Position numbers and translations under genes: made by a program
NCBI GenBank assembly: GCA_959602365.1
Contig: CAUGSS010000050.1
Span: 1 to 18,159, forward strand
Direction of reading: 5' to 3'
DNA length: 18,159 bases
Source: an uncultured Eubacteriales bacterium
GTDB taxonomy: Bacteria; Bacillota; Clostridia; Oscillospirales; Oscillospiraceae
In this document: positions 7,047 to 14,887 of the stretch, in pieces
Position numbering within the stretch: the stretch's first letter is position 1
Layout: each line of letters starts with the position of its first letter
The notes under the pieces: model-generated
What the model saw: the letters and a program-made list of their open reading frames with translations, nothing else
The model's database searches: none
What the model was told of the DNA's origin: nothing

Positions 7047-7733
7047 ATGACGGATGATTGGAGACCGCTGAAAAAGCATACAAAACTGGATTATGATGAA
7101 TGTCATGCAAAGCTGATTTTGGAAAAATATTTCCCACAGCAGTACAGTGATTTGCGGTTATCAGACTGTCCAGATCTGCGAGACGAAAGCCGCAATGTTG
7201 GAATTGAAGTAACATTGGCAAACGATTCTAAAGATGAAGAAGCCTGGTCTTTAGGTAGTGACATACATTATTGTCAGTTAGATGAGAAAACAAAATGCAA
7301 GAAGCTAAAGAGATTGGACCAGTTGGGGTATCAATACAAGGGTGAGTGCATGATAGGCCCTGGACACCAATACCCGTCGAGGGGGCCTGACCCTTTGCCG
7401 ATTGAGAAAACACCTTGTTTATATTTTATTAATGCTGTCAGCGAGAAATTAAAAAAGCTTAACAGTGGAAATTATGCTGTTTTATCCCGTTATGACCTAT
7501 TTGTAGAATCTCAAGTAAGAATTGAGGATTGGATGCTGCCGAAACTACTGGACAAACTGATTTCCCTTTCTGTGTACAAAATAAACTATACTTTTATTTA
7601 CCTGTCTGCCCTAAATGGCTTGTTTGTATTTGATTTGGCTACCAAGGAGTACAAATATTTTGAAAGAGAAGAGGGATTGTGGGGATTAGGTGAGCTTGCC
7701 CGAAAAATGGTAGAAGAAGGGGAGCACAAATGA
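7047..7733 (+). CDS. Unrecognised protein embedded between hsdM and hsdS; possible PD-(D/E)XK-like fold
   Basis: This 228-residue protein belongs to no family I can name. It starts 3 nt after hsdM and overlaps hsdS by 4 nt (ATGA at 7730-7733), so it is translated as part of the operon. Visible features are a helix AKLILEKYFP (21-30), then CPDL with Asp43 and GIEVT with Glu54. The PD-X10-E-V-T spacing recalls the core of PD-(D/E)XK nucleases, but the usual Lys is replaced by Thr, so activity is doubtful. A C-terminal half with alternating strands and helices (YDLFVESQVRI, LPKLLDKL, FIYLSALNGLFVFDL) follows. There is no signal peptide or membrane segment. Base composition is clearly AT-rich compared with hsdM (20 of 60 G+C at 7441-7500, against 34 of 60 at 6361-6420). 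It could be an accessory restriction factor, a regulator or an antitoxin-like guard. Confidence 0.85.
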   Translation: MTDDWRPLKKHTKLDYDECHAKLILEKYFPQQYSDLRLSDCPDLRDESRNVGIEVTLANDSKDEEAWSLGSDIHYCQLDEKTKCKKLKRLDQLGYQYKGECMIGPGHQYPSRGPDPLPIEKTPCLYFINAVSEKLKKLNSGNYAVLSRYDLFVESQVRIEDWMLPKLLDKLISLSVYKINYTFIYLSALNGLFVFDLATKEYKYFEREEGLWGLGELARKMVEEGEHK

Positions 7734-8911
7734 GTAAATTAGAAGAACTAATCCGGCAGTTTTGCCCGGATGGGGTGGAATATAAATCGCTTGGGGAAAT
7801 TGCTACGGATATATTTCGCGGCTCTGGCATTACCCGTAATCAAGTAACGAAAACTGGAACGCCATGCGTTCGTTATGGTGAAATATATACCACTTACGGA
7901 ATCTGGTTTAGCCAATGTGTTTCTCATACAGACGAGACACAAATTGCGAATAAAAAGTATTTTGAATATGGAGATATTTTGTTTGCAATTACCGGAGAAA
8001 GTGTCGAGGAAATCGCAAAGTCATGTGCGTATATAGGAAAAGAAAAATGTTTAGCTGGTGGCGATATTGTTGTTTTAAAGCATACGCAGAACCCTAAATA
8101 TCTTGCCTATGCTCTTTCAACATCTTCGGCGCAAGTACAAAAGAGTAAAGGAAAAGTAAAGAGTAAAGTCGTACACTCCAGCGTACCAGCAATTAAAGAA
8201 ATCCGCATCCCCGTCCCGCCGATGGAGGTGCAGCGGGAAATTGTGCGGATTCTGGATCGTTTTACTGAACTCACGGCGGAATTGGAGGAAAAGCTCACCG
8301 CCGAGCTCACCGCACGGAAGAAACAGTATGCGTATTATAGTGATGAGTTATTCACTTTTTCAAATCATATTGAGTTTGTTGCTTTAGCTGAAATCGCAGA
8401 AATTGGTACGGGAAATAGCAATACGAATGAAGAGTTGGAAGATGGAAAGTATCCCTTTTTTGTTCGTTCTCAAGAAGTGCGTTGGAAGAATACTTATGAA
8501 TATGATGAAACAGCCATTATTACTTCTGGGGACGGTGTAGGCGTAGGAAAAGTATTCCATTATATGGAAGGAAAGTATGCACTTCATCAAAGAGCATATC
8601 GCATTCATATTACTGATAGTCGAATTTTGCCCAAATTCTTTTTTTACTATATGAAAAGTGCCTTTTTGCCCTATATTCAGAAAGCATCCTTTCATTCATC
8701 TGTAACATCAATACGGAGACCCATGCTTAACAAATTTCCAGTTCCTCTAATTTCATTAACAGAACAACGCCGCATTGTCTCCATCCTAGACCGCTTTGAC
8801 GCCCTCTGTAACGATTTAACTTCCGGCCTGCCCGCCGAAATCCAGGCCCGACAAAAGCAATACGAATACTATCGAGATAAACTGCTCAGTTTCCCGGCCC
8901 TGCAAGGGTGA
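7730..8911 (+). CDS. hsdS: Type I restriction-modification system specificity subunit (S)
   Basis: This 393-residue protein chooses the bipartite DNA target for the M and R subunits. It has the standard two-fold layout. TRD1 covers residues ~10-155 (YKSLGEIATDIFRGSGI start). A central conserved helix spans ~160-205 (VPPMEVQREIVRILDRF, then ARKKQYAYYSDELF). TRD2 covers ~210-340 (VALAEIAEIGTGNSN start). A second conserved repeat spans ~343-393 (TEQRRIVSILDRF, ARQKQYEYYRDKLL). Its ATG overlaps the stop of the preceding gene. The TRDs are AT-rich, whereas the central and C-terminal conserved parts have host-like GC-rich codons, suggesting TRD exchange by recombination. It is full length, with no frameshift. 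The recognition sequence cannot be read from the protein. Confidence 0.96.
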   Translation: MSKLEELIRQFCPDGVEYKSLGEIATDIFRGSGITRNQVTKTGTPCVRYGEIYTTYGIWFSQCVSHTDETQIANKKYFEYGDILFAITGESVEEIAKSCAYIGKEKCLAGGDIVVLKHTQNPKYLAYALSTSSAQVQKSKGKVKSKVVHSSVPAIKEIRIPVPPMEVQREIVRILDRFTELTAELEEKLTAELTARKKQYAYYSDELFTFSNHIEFVALAEIAEIGTGNSNTNEELEDGKYPFFVRSQEVRWKNTYEYDETAIITSGDGVGVGKVFHYMEGKYALHQRAYRIHITDSRILPKFFFYYMKSAFLPYIQKASFHSSVTSIRRPMLNKFPVPLISLTEQRRIVSILDRFDALCNDLTSGLPAEIQARQKQYEYYRDKLLSFPALQG

Positions 8912-8930
8912 CCCATAAGGAGGCTTTTTC

Positions 8931-11900
8931 ATGTCCTACTTCAACATCGTCGCCGAGACGACGGAAAACACCGTCGTCACCGACTACACCCCCGCGGAGC
9001 GGCGCTCGGACAGCTACCAGAGCGAGGCGGCTCTGGAGGCGGAATTCCTCCGCATGCTCCAGGAGCAGGGCTATGAGTATCTGCCCATCCACCGGGAGGC
9101 CGACCTGGTGGACAACCTGCGCCGGCAGCTGGAGGCGCTGAACGGCTACCAGTTTACGGACAGCGAGTGGGAGCGCTTCTTCGCCGAGGCCGTCGCCAAC
9201 CCCAACGAGCACATTGTGGAGAAGACCCGGAAGATCCAGGAGGACTATGTCCAGGTGCTCCGCCGGGACGACGGCGGCACCAAAAACATCTCCCTCATTG
9301 ACAGAAAGCACATCCACAACAACCGGCTCCAGGTCATCCACCAGCATGAGGTGGGCCGGGGCCAGGGGGCCCGCCACGACAACCGCTATGACGTGACCGT
9401 GCTGGTCAACGGCCTGCCCCTGGTCCACGTGGAGCTCAAGCGCCGGGGGGTGGCCCTCCGGGAGGCCTTCCACCAGATCGACCGCTACCAGCGGGACTCC
9501 TTCTGGGCCGGCTCCGGGCTGTTCGAGTATGTGCAGATCTTCGTCATCTCCAACGGCACCAACACCAAATACTACTCCAACTCCACCCGGGAAAACGCCA
9601 TCCGGGAGCGGGAGGGCGGACGGGGCCGGCCCACGAAAACCAGCAACAGCTTCGAGTTCACCTCCTTTTGGGCGGACGCCAACAACCGGGTGCTCCCGGA
9701 CCTGGTGGACTTCACCCGCACCTTCTTCGCCCGGCACACCCTGCTGAACATCCTGACCCGGTACTGCGTCTTCACCTCTGAGCATCTGCTGATGGTGATG
9801 CGGCCCTATCAGATCACCGCCACCGAGCGGATCCTGAACCGCATTGAGATCGCCAGCAATTACAGGCAGTACGGCACCCTCGCCGGCGGCGGCTATATCT
9901 GGCACACCACCGGCTCCGGCAAGACCCTGACCTCCTTCAAGACCGCCCGGCTGGCCTCCGCCCTGCCCTACATCGACAAGGTGCTCTTTGTGGTGGACCG
10001 GAAGGATCTGGACTACCAGACCATGAAGGAGTACGACCGCTTCGAGAAGGGCGCGGCCAACAGCAACACCTCCACCGCCGTGCTCACCCGCCAGCTCTCC
10101 GACCCCAACGCCCGGATCATCATCACCACCATCCAGAAGCTGTCCACCTTCATCAAGAAAAACCCCGCCCACCCGGTCTATCAACAGCATGTGGTCATCA
10201 TCTTTGACGAGTGCCACCGCAGCCAGTTCGGGGATATGCACACCGCCATCGTCAGGCACTTCAAGAAGTACCACCTCTTCGGCTTCACCGGCACCCCCAT
10301 CTTCGCGGTCAACGCCCGGGCGGCCAGCGGGGCCCGGTTCTTTACCACCGCCCAGACCTTCGGCGACCAGCTCCACACCTATACCATCGTGGACGCCATC
10401 AACGACAAGAACGTGCTCCCCTTCCGGGTGGACTACATCAAGACCATGGAGGAGGACCCGGACATCGACGACAAGGACGTCTGGGACATCGACCGGGAGC
10501 GGGCGTTTTTGGCCCCCAAGCGCATCGAGCTGGTGACCCGTTACATCCTGGACCACTTCGACCAGAAGACCTACCGGGGGGCGCGCTCCTATCAGTTCAG
10601 CGCCCTGACCAACGTCGCCGAGGTGGCCGCCGCCAAACCGGGGACGGTGGCGGAGATCAAGCGCAGGCAGCGGCTGAGCGGCTTCAACTCCATCTTCGCC
10701 GTCGCCTCGGTGGAGATGGCCAAGCGCTATTACCTGGAGTTCCAGCGGCAGATGGAGGCCGACCCCGCGAAACGGCTGCGGGTGGCCGTCATCTACAGCT
10801 ATGCCGCCAACGAAGGGGCGGCGGAGGCCGACGGCCTGCTGGGGGAGGAGAACAGCGAGGACGCCAGCGCCTTGGACCAGAGCAGCCGGGATTTCCTGGA
10901 CGCCGCCATCCGGGACTACAACGCCATGTTCCACACCAACTATTCCACCGACAGCGACCGGTTCCAGAACTACTACAAAGACGTCTCCCTGCGGATGAAG
11001 AACAAGGAGCTGGACCTGCTCATCGTGGTCAATATGTTCCTGACCGGCTTCGACGCCACCACCCTGAACACCCTCTGGGTGGACAAAAACCTGAAAATGC
11101 ACGGCCTGATCCAGGCCTTCAGCCGCACCAACCGGATCTTGAATTCGGTCAAGACCTTCGGCAACATCGTCTGCTTCCGCAACCTGCAAAAGCGGGTGGA
11201 CGAGGCCATCGCCCTCTTCGGCGACCGGGAGGCCGGCGGCATCGTGCTGCTGCACAAGTTCAGCGACTACTATGAGGGCTATCAGGCCCAGGACGGCCGG
11301 CATATGCCCGGCTACCGGGAGCTGATCCAGGCGCTGGAGGAAAAATTCCCCCTCTCGGAGCCGCGCGTCGAGGGGGAGGCGCTGCAAAAGGAGTTTATCT
11401 CCCTGTTCGGCGCTGTCCTGCGGATGCGCAACCTGCTCGCCTCCTTTGACGAGTTCCAGGGGCGGGAGCTGCTCTCCCAGCGGGATCTCCAGGACTATCT
11501 GGGCCGCTACCAGGATCTGCGGGACGAGTGGTTGCGCCGGGCCAAGAACGAGAAAGAGGACATCACCGGCGACATCGTCTTTGAGATCGAGCTGATCCGC
11601 CAGATCGAGATCAACATCGACTACATCCTGCTGCTGGTGCAGAAGTACCATGACTCCCACGGGGACGACAAGGAGCTGCTGATCACCATTCAGAGTGCGG
11701 TGGAGGCCAGCCCGGAGCTGCGCAGCAAAAAGCAGCTGATCGAGACCTTCCTGGCGGGCATCAACGACGTGGACGACGTGCTGACCGAGTGGCGCAGCTT
11801 TGTGGCCCAGCAGAAGGAGGCGGCGCTGGTCCAGCTCATCCAGGAGGAAAAGCTCCGGGAGCCGGAGACCCGGAAGTTCCTGGACAACGCCTTCCGGAAT

Positions 11901-12044
11901 GGGGAGATCAAGACCACAGGCACCGACATCGACAAGCTGATGTCGCCCATCTCCCGCTTCGGCGGCGGCAACCGGGCGGAAAAGAAACAGACGGTGATCG
12001 ATAAGCTGAAGCGGTTCTTCGAGAAATTCTATGGGGCACAGTGA
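8931..12044 (+). CDS. hsdR: Type I restriction-modification system endonuclease/translocase subunit (R)
   Basis: This 1037-residue motor and nuclease subunit cuts unmethylated DNA after ATP-driven translocation. Start ATG 8931 follows AAGGAGG (8917-8923) by 7 nt. The N-terminal nuclease has a PD-(D/E)XK core, with Asp154 (NRYDVTVLV) and VELK (Glu168, Lys170). The helicase part has Walker A TTGSGKT (GSGKT 328-332), DECHRSQFG (DECH 426-429) and GFTGTP (from 451). A second RecA-like domain includes VVNMFLTGFDATTLNTLWVD and the motif VI-like IQAFSRTNR. A helical C-terminus should bind the methylase core. All key catalytic residues are present and the length is normal, so the enzyme looks functional. 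It is very GC-rich (43 of 60 G+C at 9421-9480), unlike the preceding orfX and hsdS. Confidence 0.97.
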   Translation: MSYFNIVAETTENTVVTDYTPAERRSDSYQSEAALEAEFLRMLQEQGYEYLPIHREADLVDNLRRQLEALNGYQFTDSEWERFFAEAVANPNEHIVEKTRKIQEDYVQVLRRDDGGTKNISLIDRKHIHNNRLQVIHQHEVGRGQGARHDNRYDVTVLVNGLPLVHVELKRRGVALREAFHQIDRYQRDSFWAGSGLFEYVQIFVISNGTNTKYYSNSTRENAIREREGGRGRPTKTSNSFEFTSFWADANNRVLPDLVDFTRTFFARHTLLNILTRYCVFTSEHLLMVMRPYQITATERILNRIEIASNYRQYGTLAGGGYIWHTTGSGKTLTSFKTARLASALPYIDKVLFVVDRKDLDYQTMKEYDRFEKGAANSNTSTAVLTRQLSDPNARIIITTIQKLSTFIKKNPAHPVYQQHVVIIFDECHRSQFGDMHTAIVRHFKKYHLFGFTGTPIFAVNARAASGARFFTTAQTFGDQLHTYTIVDAINDKNVLPFRVDYIKTMEEDPDIDDKDVWDIDRERAFLAPKRIELVTRYILDHFDQKTYRGARSYQFSALTNVAEVAAAKPGTVAEIKRRQRLSGFNSIFAVASVEMAKRYYLEFQRQMEADPAKRLRVAVIYSYAANEGAAEADGLLGEENSEDASALDQSSRDFLDAAIRDYNAMFHTNYSTDSDRFQNYYKDVSLRMKNKELDLLIVVNMFLTGFDATTLNTLWVDKNLKMHGLIQAFSRTNRILNSVKTFGNIVCFRNLQKRVDEAIALFGDREAGGIVLLHKFSDYYEGYQAQDGRHMPGYRELIQALEEKFPLSEPRVEGEALQKEFISLFGAVLRMRNLLASFDEFQGRELLSQRDLQDYLGRYQDLRDEWLRRAKNEKEDITGDIVFEIELIRQIEINIDYILLLVQKYHDSHGDDKELLITIQSAVEASPELRSKKQLIETFLAGINDVDDVLTEWRSFVAQQKEAALVQLIQEEKLREPETRKFLDNAFRNGEIKTTGTDIDKLMSPISRFGGGNRAEKKQTVIDKLKRFFEKFYGAQ

Positions 12045-12086
12045 GTAACTCCAGGACAAATCTCTGTAAATTTCATAAGGCAAGAG

Positions 12087-12130
12087 ACACCGCCGGCGAG
12101 ACATCTTGGATCATGTCTCGCCGGCGGTGT
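12087..12130 (+). terminator. Strong terminator of the hsd operon
   Basis: A perfect 17-bp stem (12087-12103 with 12114-12130) surrounds a 10-nt loop and is followed by a T-rich tail (TTCTTTTCC). It lies 42 nt after the hsdR stop. Confidence 0.92.
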
Positions 12131-12321
12131 TTCTTTTCCTCTCTTCTTTTGTTCTATCTGTCCTGGGCAAACGCTCACGGACAGACAAAATATGTTACCT
12201 AAGGCGTCGAATACGTGGTTGTTCCCGAACCAGCTGCCCCGGACCATTCAAGGCTACAAAGGGGTGCCGTCAGGCGTTATAAATAAGGCCAGGCGCCTCG
12301 CAAATACTGCCACACCATCCC

Positions 12322-13158
12322 CTACTCTTGTGATTCCGCAGGTTGAATTGGTGACCAGGCAAAGTCAGTTAAGGCCTGTTGCCCCCCTAATTCTTGCCCC
12401 ACAATGGCATCTAAATCTTGTCCCAACAACTCCGGCTGGCTGCCTGTATCAATCAAAATCTCTGGCTCTGTTAAGGTATAACCATTCTCCGAAATATGAA
12501 ACAGAGAATAGCAAACCTGCTCTGCTCCGCTGGCTCCCATCAATACAATACCGCCATCTGGATAAATGGAGAGGCTGGAACGCTCTCCCAAGGTTTCGTA
12601 GCCCAAACTGGGATCTTCAAACTGTAATTTGACCGGTACATCCCCACTTAGAGCATATGCATCTACCAAAACAATTTTTTCATCCCAGGGATTACATCCG
12701 ATCAACTGCTCATCTACACCATTATGATCAATGTCATAAAGCGCACTATAAAATTGAAATCCGTTTTCTCCGTCCATATGCGCTGAATAATAGTGACACA
12801 TCATGTTGGAATTGACGCCCGTAAACCGCTGGGATAACTCAATGGAAACATCATCCGTTGGAGGCAACGACATCGCCTGCCCATACATCTCCAGTACAGA
12901 TGCATAAAGGTCCGACTCATTCAACTGTGCAGAACTCTCTTCCTTTGATATCGGTGTTTGCCCCTCATGGGCGTTGTCATCCCTTGTTTCTGCCGCATCT
13001 TGTTCCAACTGCTGCTCAGGCTGAGCCGAAGATATTTTTGTGTCACCTTGATCTTCATCTGAGTAAAAATTACCACAACCAGACATGCAAGCCATAAGAA
13101 TCAGAATAGCAAAAATGGCTGCACTCCGGCCCAACACAGGTAAACCCTTCCGTTTCAT
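12322..13158 (-). CDS. Predicted lipoprotein of unknown function
   Basis: This protein has 278 residues from the second of two adjacent ATGs; the second (13158) sits at better spacing from GAGGTG than the first (13161). It starts with a basic segment, a hydrophobic stretch (AAIFAILILMACM) and MSGC, a near-consensus lipobox, so it should be secreted and lipid-anchored on the outer face of the membrane. An acidic, Gln/Ser/Glu-rich linker follows. The rest is a folded domain with LYDIDHNGVDEQLIG, a DxDxNGxxE pattern like the calcium-binding or repeat segments in many Firmicute lipoproteins. It ends 277 nt after hsdR in convergent orientation. It is 74 nt from the upstream minus-strand gene and may share its transcript. 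It is island cargo; a role in surface exclusion or signalling would be speculation. Confidence 0.82.
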   Translation of the reverse strand: MKRKGLPVLGRSAAIFAILILMACMSGCGNFYSDEDQGDTKISSAQPEQQLEQDAAETRDDNAHEGQTPISKEESSAQLNESDLYASVLEMYGQAMSLPPTDDVSIELSQRFTGVNSNMMCHYYSAHMDGENGFQFYSALYDIDHNGVDEQLIGCNPWDEKIVLVDAYALSGDVPVKLQFEDPSLGYETLGERSSLSIYPDGGIVLMGASGAEQVCYSLFHISENGYTLTEPEILIDTGSQPELLGQDLDAIVGQELGGQQALTDFAWSPIQPAESQE

Positions 13159-13190
13159 CATCTCACCTCTTAGTCCATCTTAGTTTGAGC

Positions 13191-13213
13191 CGATCGTTTA
13201 GCACGATCGTTTA
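13191..13213. repeat. Tandem CGATCGTTTA repeat between two minus-strand genes
   Basis: CGATCGTTTA occurs exactly at 13191-13200 and 13204-13213, a 13-bp period. Each contains the palindrome CGATCG. The pair sits about 30-55 nt upstream of the lipoprotein start, where a regulator or a promoter would lie. No factor can be named. Confidence 0.55.
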
Positions 13214-13235
13214 ATAACTACAACACCTGTTATTA
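13212..13235 (-). terminator. Weak AT-rich hairpin at the end of the DUF6076-like gene
   Basis: TAATAAC (13212-13218) pairs with GTTATTA (13229-13235), overlapping the TAA stop of the minus-strand gene. There is no good T-run, so it may only slow transcription before the lipoprotein gene. Confidence 0.3.
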
Positions 13236-14207
13236 TTTTCGCTTAGGCATCTGAATGGCTTCAAGGGCCTGCTCCTGGGTCGATTCACCCTCTTGATAGC
13301 GCAGCAGTTGCTCTTTTGCCTCCAGCTGCCAGCGCAGATAATCCTCCCGGGAATAGACCATTCCGTTGCGCCAGCTGCGCATATAGTAGGCATGGCTGTT
13401 TTTTTGGAGCATTTTTGCCACTGGGTCGGTGCGAACCCGCTCCTCATACTGCCGCCAGGGCCCCACATCCCGGCATGTTTTTTCTCCCTCGACAGGTCTG
13501 TTGCAAAATCTGGCTCTGCCTGAATAGGGGACAAAATATCTGCCACAGTTGTCACATCTGACAATCTCAATGCCATGATTGATCATATGCTCCACCGACA
13601 GGTAAACCATAGCCCGCAGATCATCAGAGGTGTAAAACACAGACCCTTTAATGGGTTTGCTCTTGACAACCGCAACATCTCTCTTGGTCAACACAGTATT
13701 TGGAGAGGGCATATGAAGAACACTTTTCTTGTTCACGGAAAATCGGCTCTTATAGCACACCGTTTCCTGTAGTTTGACAGCCTCAATATACGCATTGGTC
13801 CGTACTTTCAAATATAGATAATACCGTTGAGCCGTGGTCAGATCGGCATACGGTCCTTCCCGGTCCAGGCAAAAGGACACCAGGTCTTTCATCCGGCTTT
13901 GAAACATCACCAGATCATGAAGCCACTGCTTTACCGTCTGTATCTGACTATCCTCATCTTGGAGCAAACACCTCAGACGCACTTCAAAAAACGGATGTCT
14001 TGGCGCCAAGTTCTCTATCATGCTCTCTTTCAGTTTTTCCCAAGGCCAGCGCCAGGGCTTGTAATGGTCAAATAGATTTAGCCATCCCTTGAAATCTGTC
14101 TCCAACACAGCAAACAAGAGTGTTCCGATCCTGTTTTCCCAAATCCGATCAAACCCATCTGCCAGTTCTTTTTTTCCGATAAACTCCATGGCAAAGAAAT
14201 GTGGCAT
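13233..14207 (-). CDS. Cysteine-motif protein resembling DUF6076
   Basis: This 324-residue protein is soluble, with no signal peptide. ATG 14207 follows the purine-rich site GGGAGAAG. The N-terminal ~200 residues are rich in Trp, Leu and Lys and look helical. A compact cysteine module follows: Cys218 and Cys221 in CDNCGRYFVP, Cys235 in RARFCNRP, and Cys245 in KTCRDVG. This CxxC...C...C arrangement is likely a zinc site. The C-terminus is helical and basic (SREDYLRWQLEAKEQLL). The cysteine module and overall length resemble proteins I recall as DUF6076, common in clostridial integrative elements. Function is unknown; nucleic-acid binding is plausible from the zinc module. It is divergent from the RepA_N-like gene, and the two promoters flank identical 12-bp sites, so one of the two proteins may control both. 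Confidence 0.75.
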   Translation of the reverse strand: MPHFFAMEFIGKKELADGFDRIWENRIGTLLFAVLETDFKGWLNLFDHYKPWRWPWEKLKESMIENLAPRHPFFEVRLRCLLQDEDSQIQTVKQWLHDLVMFQSRMKDLVSFCLDREGPYADLTTAQRYYLYLKVRTNAYIEAVKLQETVCYKSRFSVNKKSVLHMPSPNTVLTKRDVAVVKSKPIKGSVFYTSDDLRAMVYLSVEHMINHGIEIVRCDNCGRYFVPYSGRARFCNRPVEGEKTCRDVGPWRQYEERVRTDPVAKMLQKNSHAYYMRSWRNGMVYSREDYLRWQLEAKEQLLRYQEGESTQEQALEAIQMPKRK

Positions 14208-14260
14208 TTTACTTCTCCCTCCCTTGTCACTGTTCCAACCCCATCGTAGACGCGCAAAAA

Positions 14261-14334
14261 GTGATAAATGAATCTATTTTTAATATCATATGGCACGAAC
14301 AGAGAGATGTAAAGCTCTTTTTGTGATAAATGAA
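14261..14334. promoter_or_regulatory. Paired 12-bp sites in the divergent promoter region
   Basis: GTGATAAATGAA occurs at 14261-14272 and 14323-14334. A related half-site (GTGATAATT on the minus strand) lies near 14347-14355. One copy lies just past the start point of the minus-strand promoter, the other overlaps the -35 side of the plus-strand promoter. This is the expected layout for an operator pair. Confidence 0.55.
14285..14313 (-). promoter_or_regulatory. Promoter of the DUF6076-like gene
   Basis: On the minus strand TTTACA (14308-14313) and TATGAT (14285-14290) are separated by exactly 17 nt. The transcript would begin near 14278, about 70 nt upstream of the ATG. Confidence 0.55.
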
Positions 14335-14349
14335 ACTTTTTAGTATAAT
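14321..14349 (+). promoter_or_regulatory. Promoter of the RepA_N-like gene
   Basis: TTGTGA (14321-14326) and the consensus TATAAT (14344-14349) are spaced 17 nt apart. The -35 overlaps a GTGATAAATGAA site. The leader of ~120 nt contains the 12-bp perfect palindrome GTGGGATCCCAC at 14432-14443. Confidence 0.55.
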
Positions 14350-14476
14350 TATCACGCACATAATCCATCAAAACACTATTGCAAAACCATTTCTGGCGGG
14401 CTTAGGATGCAGCTACGGCAGGCCGCAACCCGTGGGATCCCACTTCAGCACCGTTTGATCTGAAAGGATGTTGACA

Positions 14477-14887
14477 ATGTTTGTTGCTTTTCGAACCAAT
14501 ACCCGCACACCTGCGTTTTTTCAGTACCCGCGTTTTCTGCTGGACAGCGGTCTGAATGATACAGCCCGGACCCTCTACATGCTGTTGTTGGACCGATCTC
14601 GCTTGTCCGCACAACGCAGCCAATGGATCACACCCGAGGGCAAGGTTTTTGTCTATTACACCATTCAGAATCTGTCCAAGGTACTGCATCGGAGTGAGAG
14701 CACCGTCAAATATGCCCTGGGCAGGCTGGAAACCGCCGGCATGATCCGTCGGCAGCGCCAGGGCATCGGACGCCCCAATCAAATTTTTGTGCTGGTTCCC
14801 GACACCTCCACATCAGAGCCGGAAAGCACGCCCTGTCACAGTCAGCCTTTTGACCCTCACATGGCCGGAAAACAGGCTGCTAATTAA
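14477..14887 (+). CDS. RepA_N-type replication initiator / winged-helix protein, short
   Basis: This 136-residue protein starts at the second ATG (14477), because AAAGGA is 9 nt upstream of it and abuts the first ATG (14468). It matches the N-terminal domain of the RepA_N replication initiators: FFQYPRFLLDSGLNDTARTL near residues 12-31, YMLLLDRSRLS, the phrase EGKVFVYYTIQNLSKVL, a recognition helix near SESTVKYALGRLE, and the wing RRQRQGIGRPNQIFV. Full plasmid RepA proteins are usually over 250 residues; here only the DNA-binding domain plus ~25 residues remains. Such short versions occur in integrative elements and may act as replication starter or regulator. It begins the plus-strand mobility module and is divergent from the DUF6076-like gene. 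Confidence 0.82.
   Translation: MFVAFRTNTRTPAFFQYPRFLLDSGLNDTARTLYMLLLDRSRLSAQRSQWITPEGKVFVYYTIQNLSKVLHRSESTVKYALGRLETAGMIRRQRQGIGRPNQIFVLVPDTSTSEPESTPCHSQPFDPHMAGKQAAN

Noticed and set aside
5415..7106. Minus-strand open frame of 563 codons opposite hsdM
   Set aside because: Antisense shadow of hsdM with a biased, domain-free product; the plus frame has the SAM and NPPY motifs.
8886..12104. Minus-strand open frame of 1072 codons opposite hsdR
   Set aside because: It is a mirror of the GC-rich hsdR codons; its product is low-complexity (Val, Gly, Leu, His, Gln) with no domain, whereas the plus-strand frame has all hsdR motifs.
12131..12321. Possible gene fragment between hsdR and the lipoprotein
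   Set aside because: Short open frames exist on both strands but have no ribosome site or recognisable product; I see no feature beyond the terminator before it.
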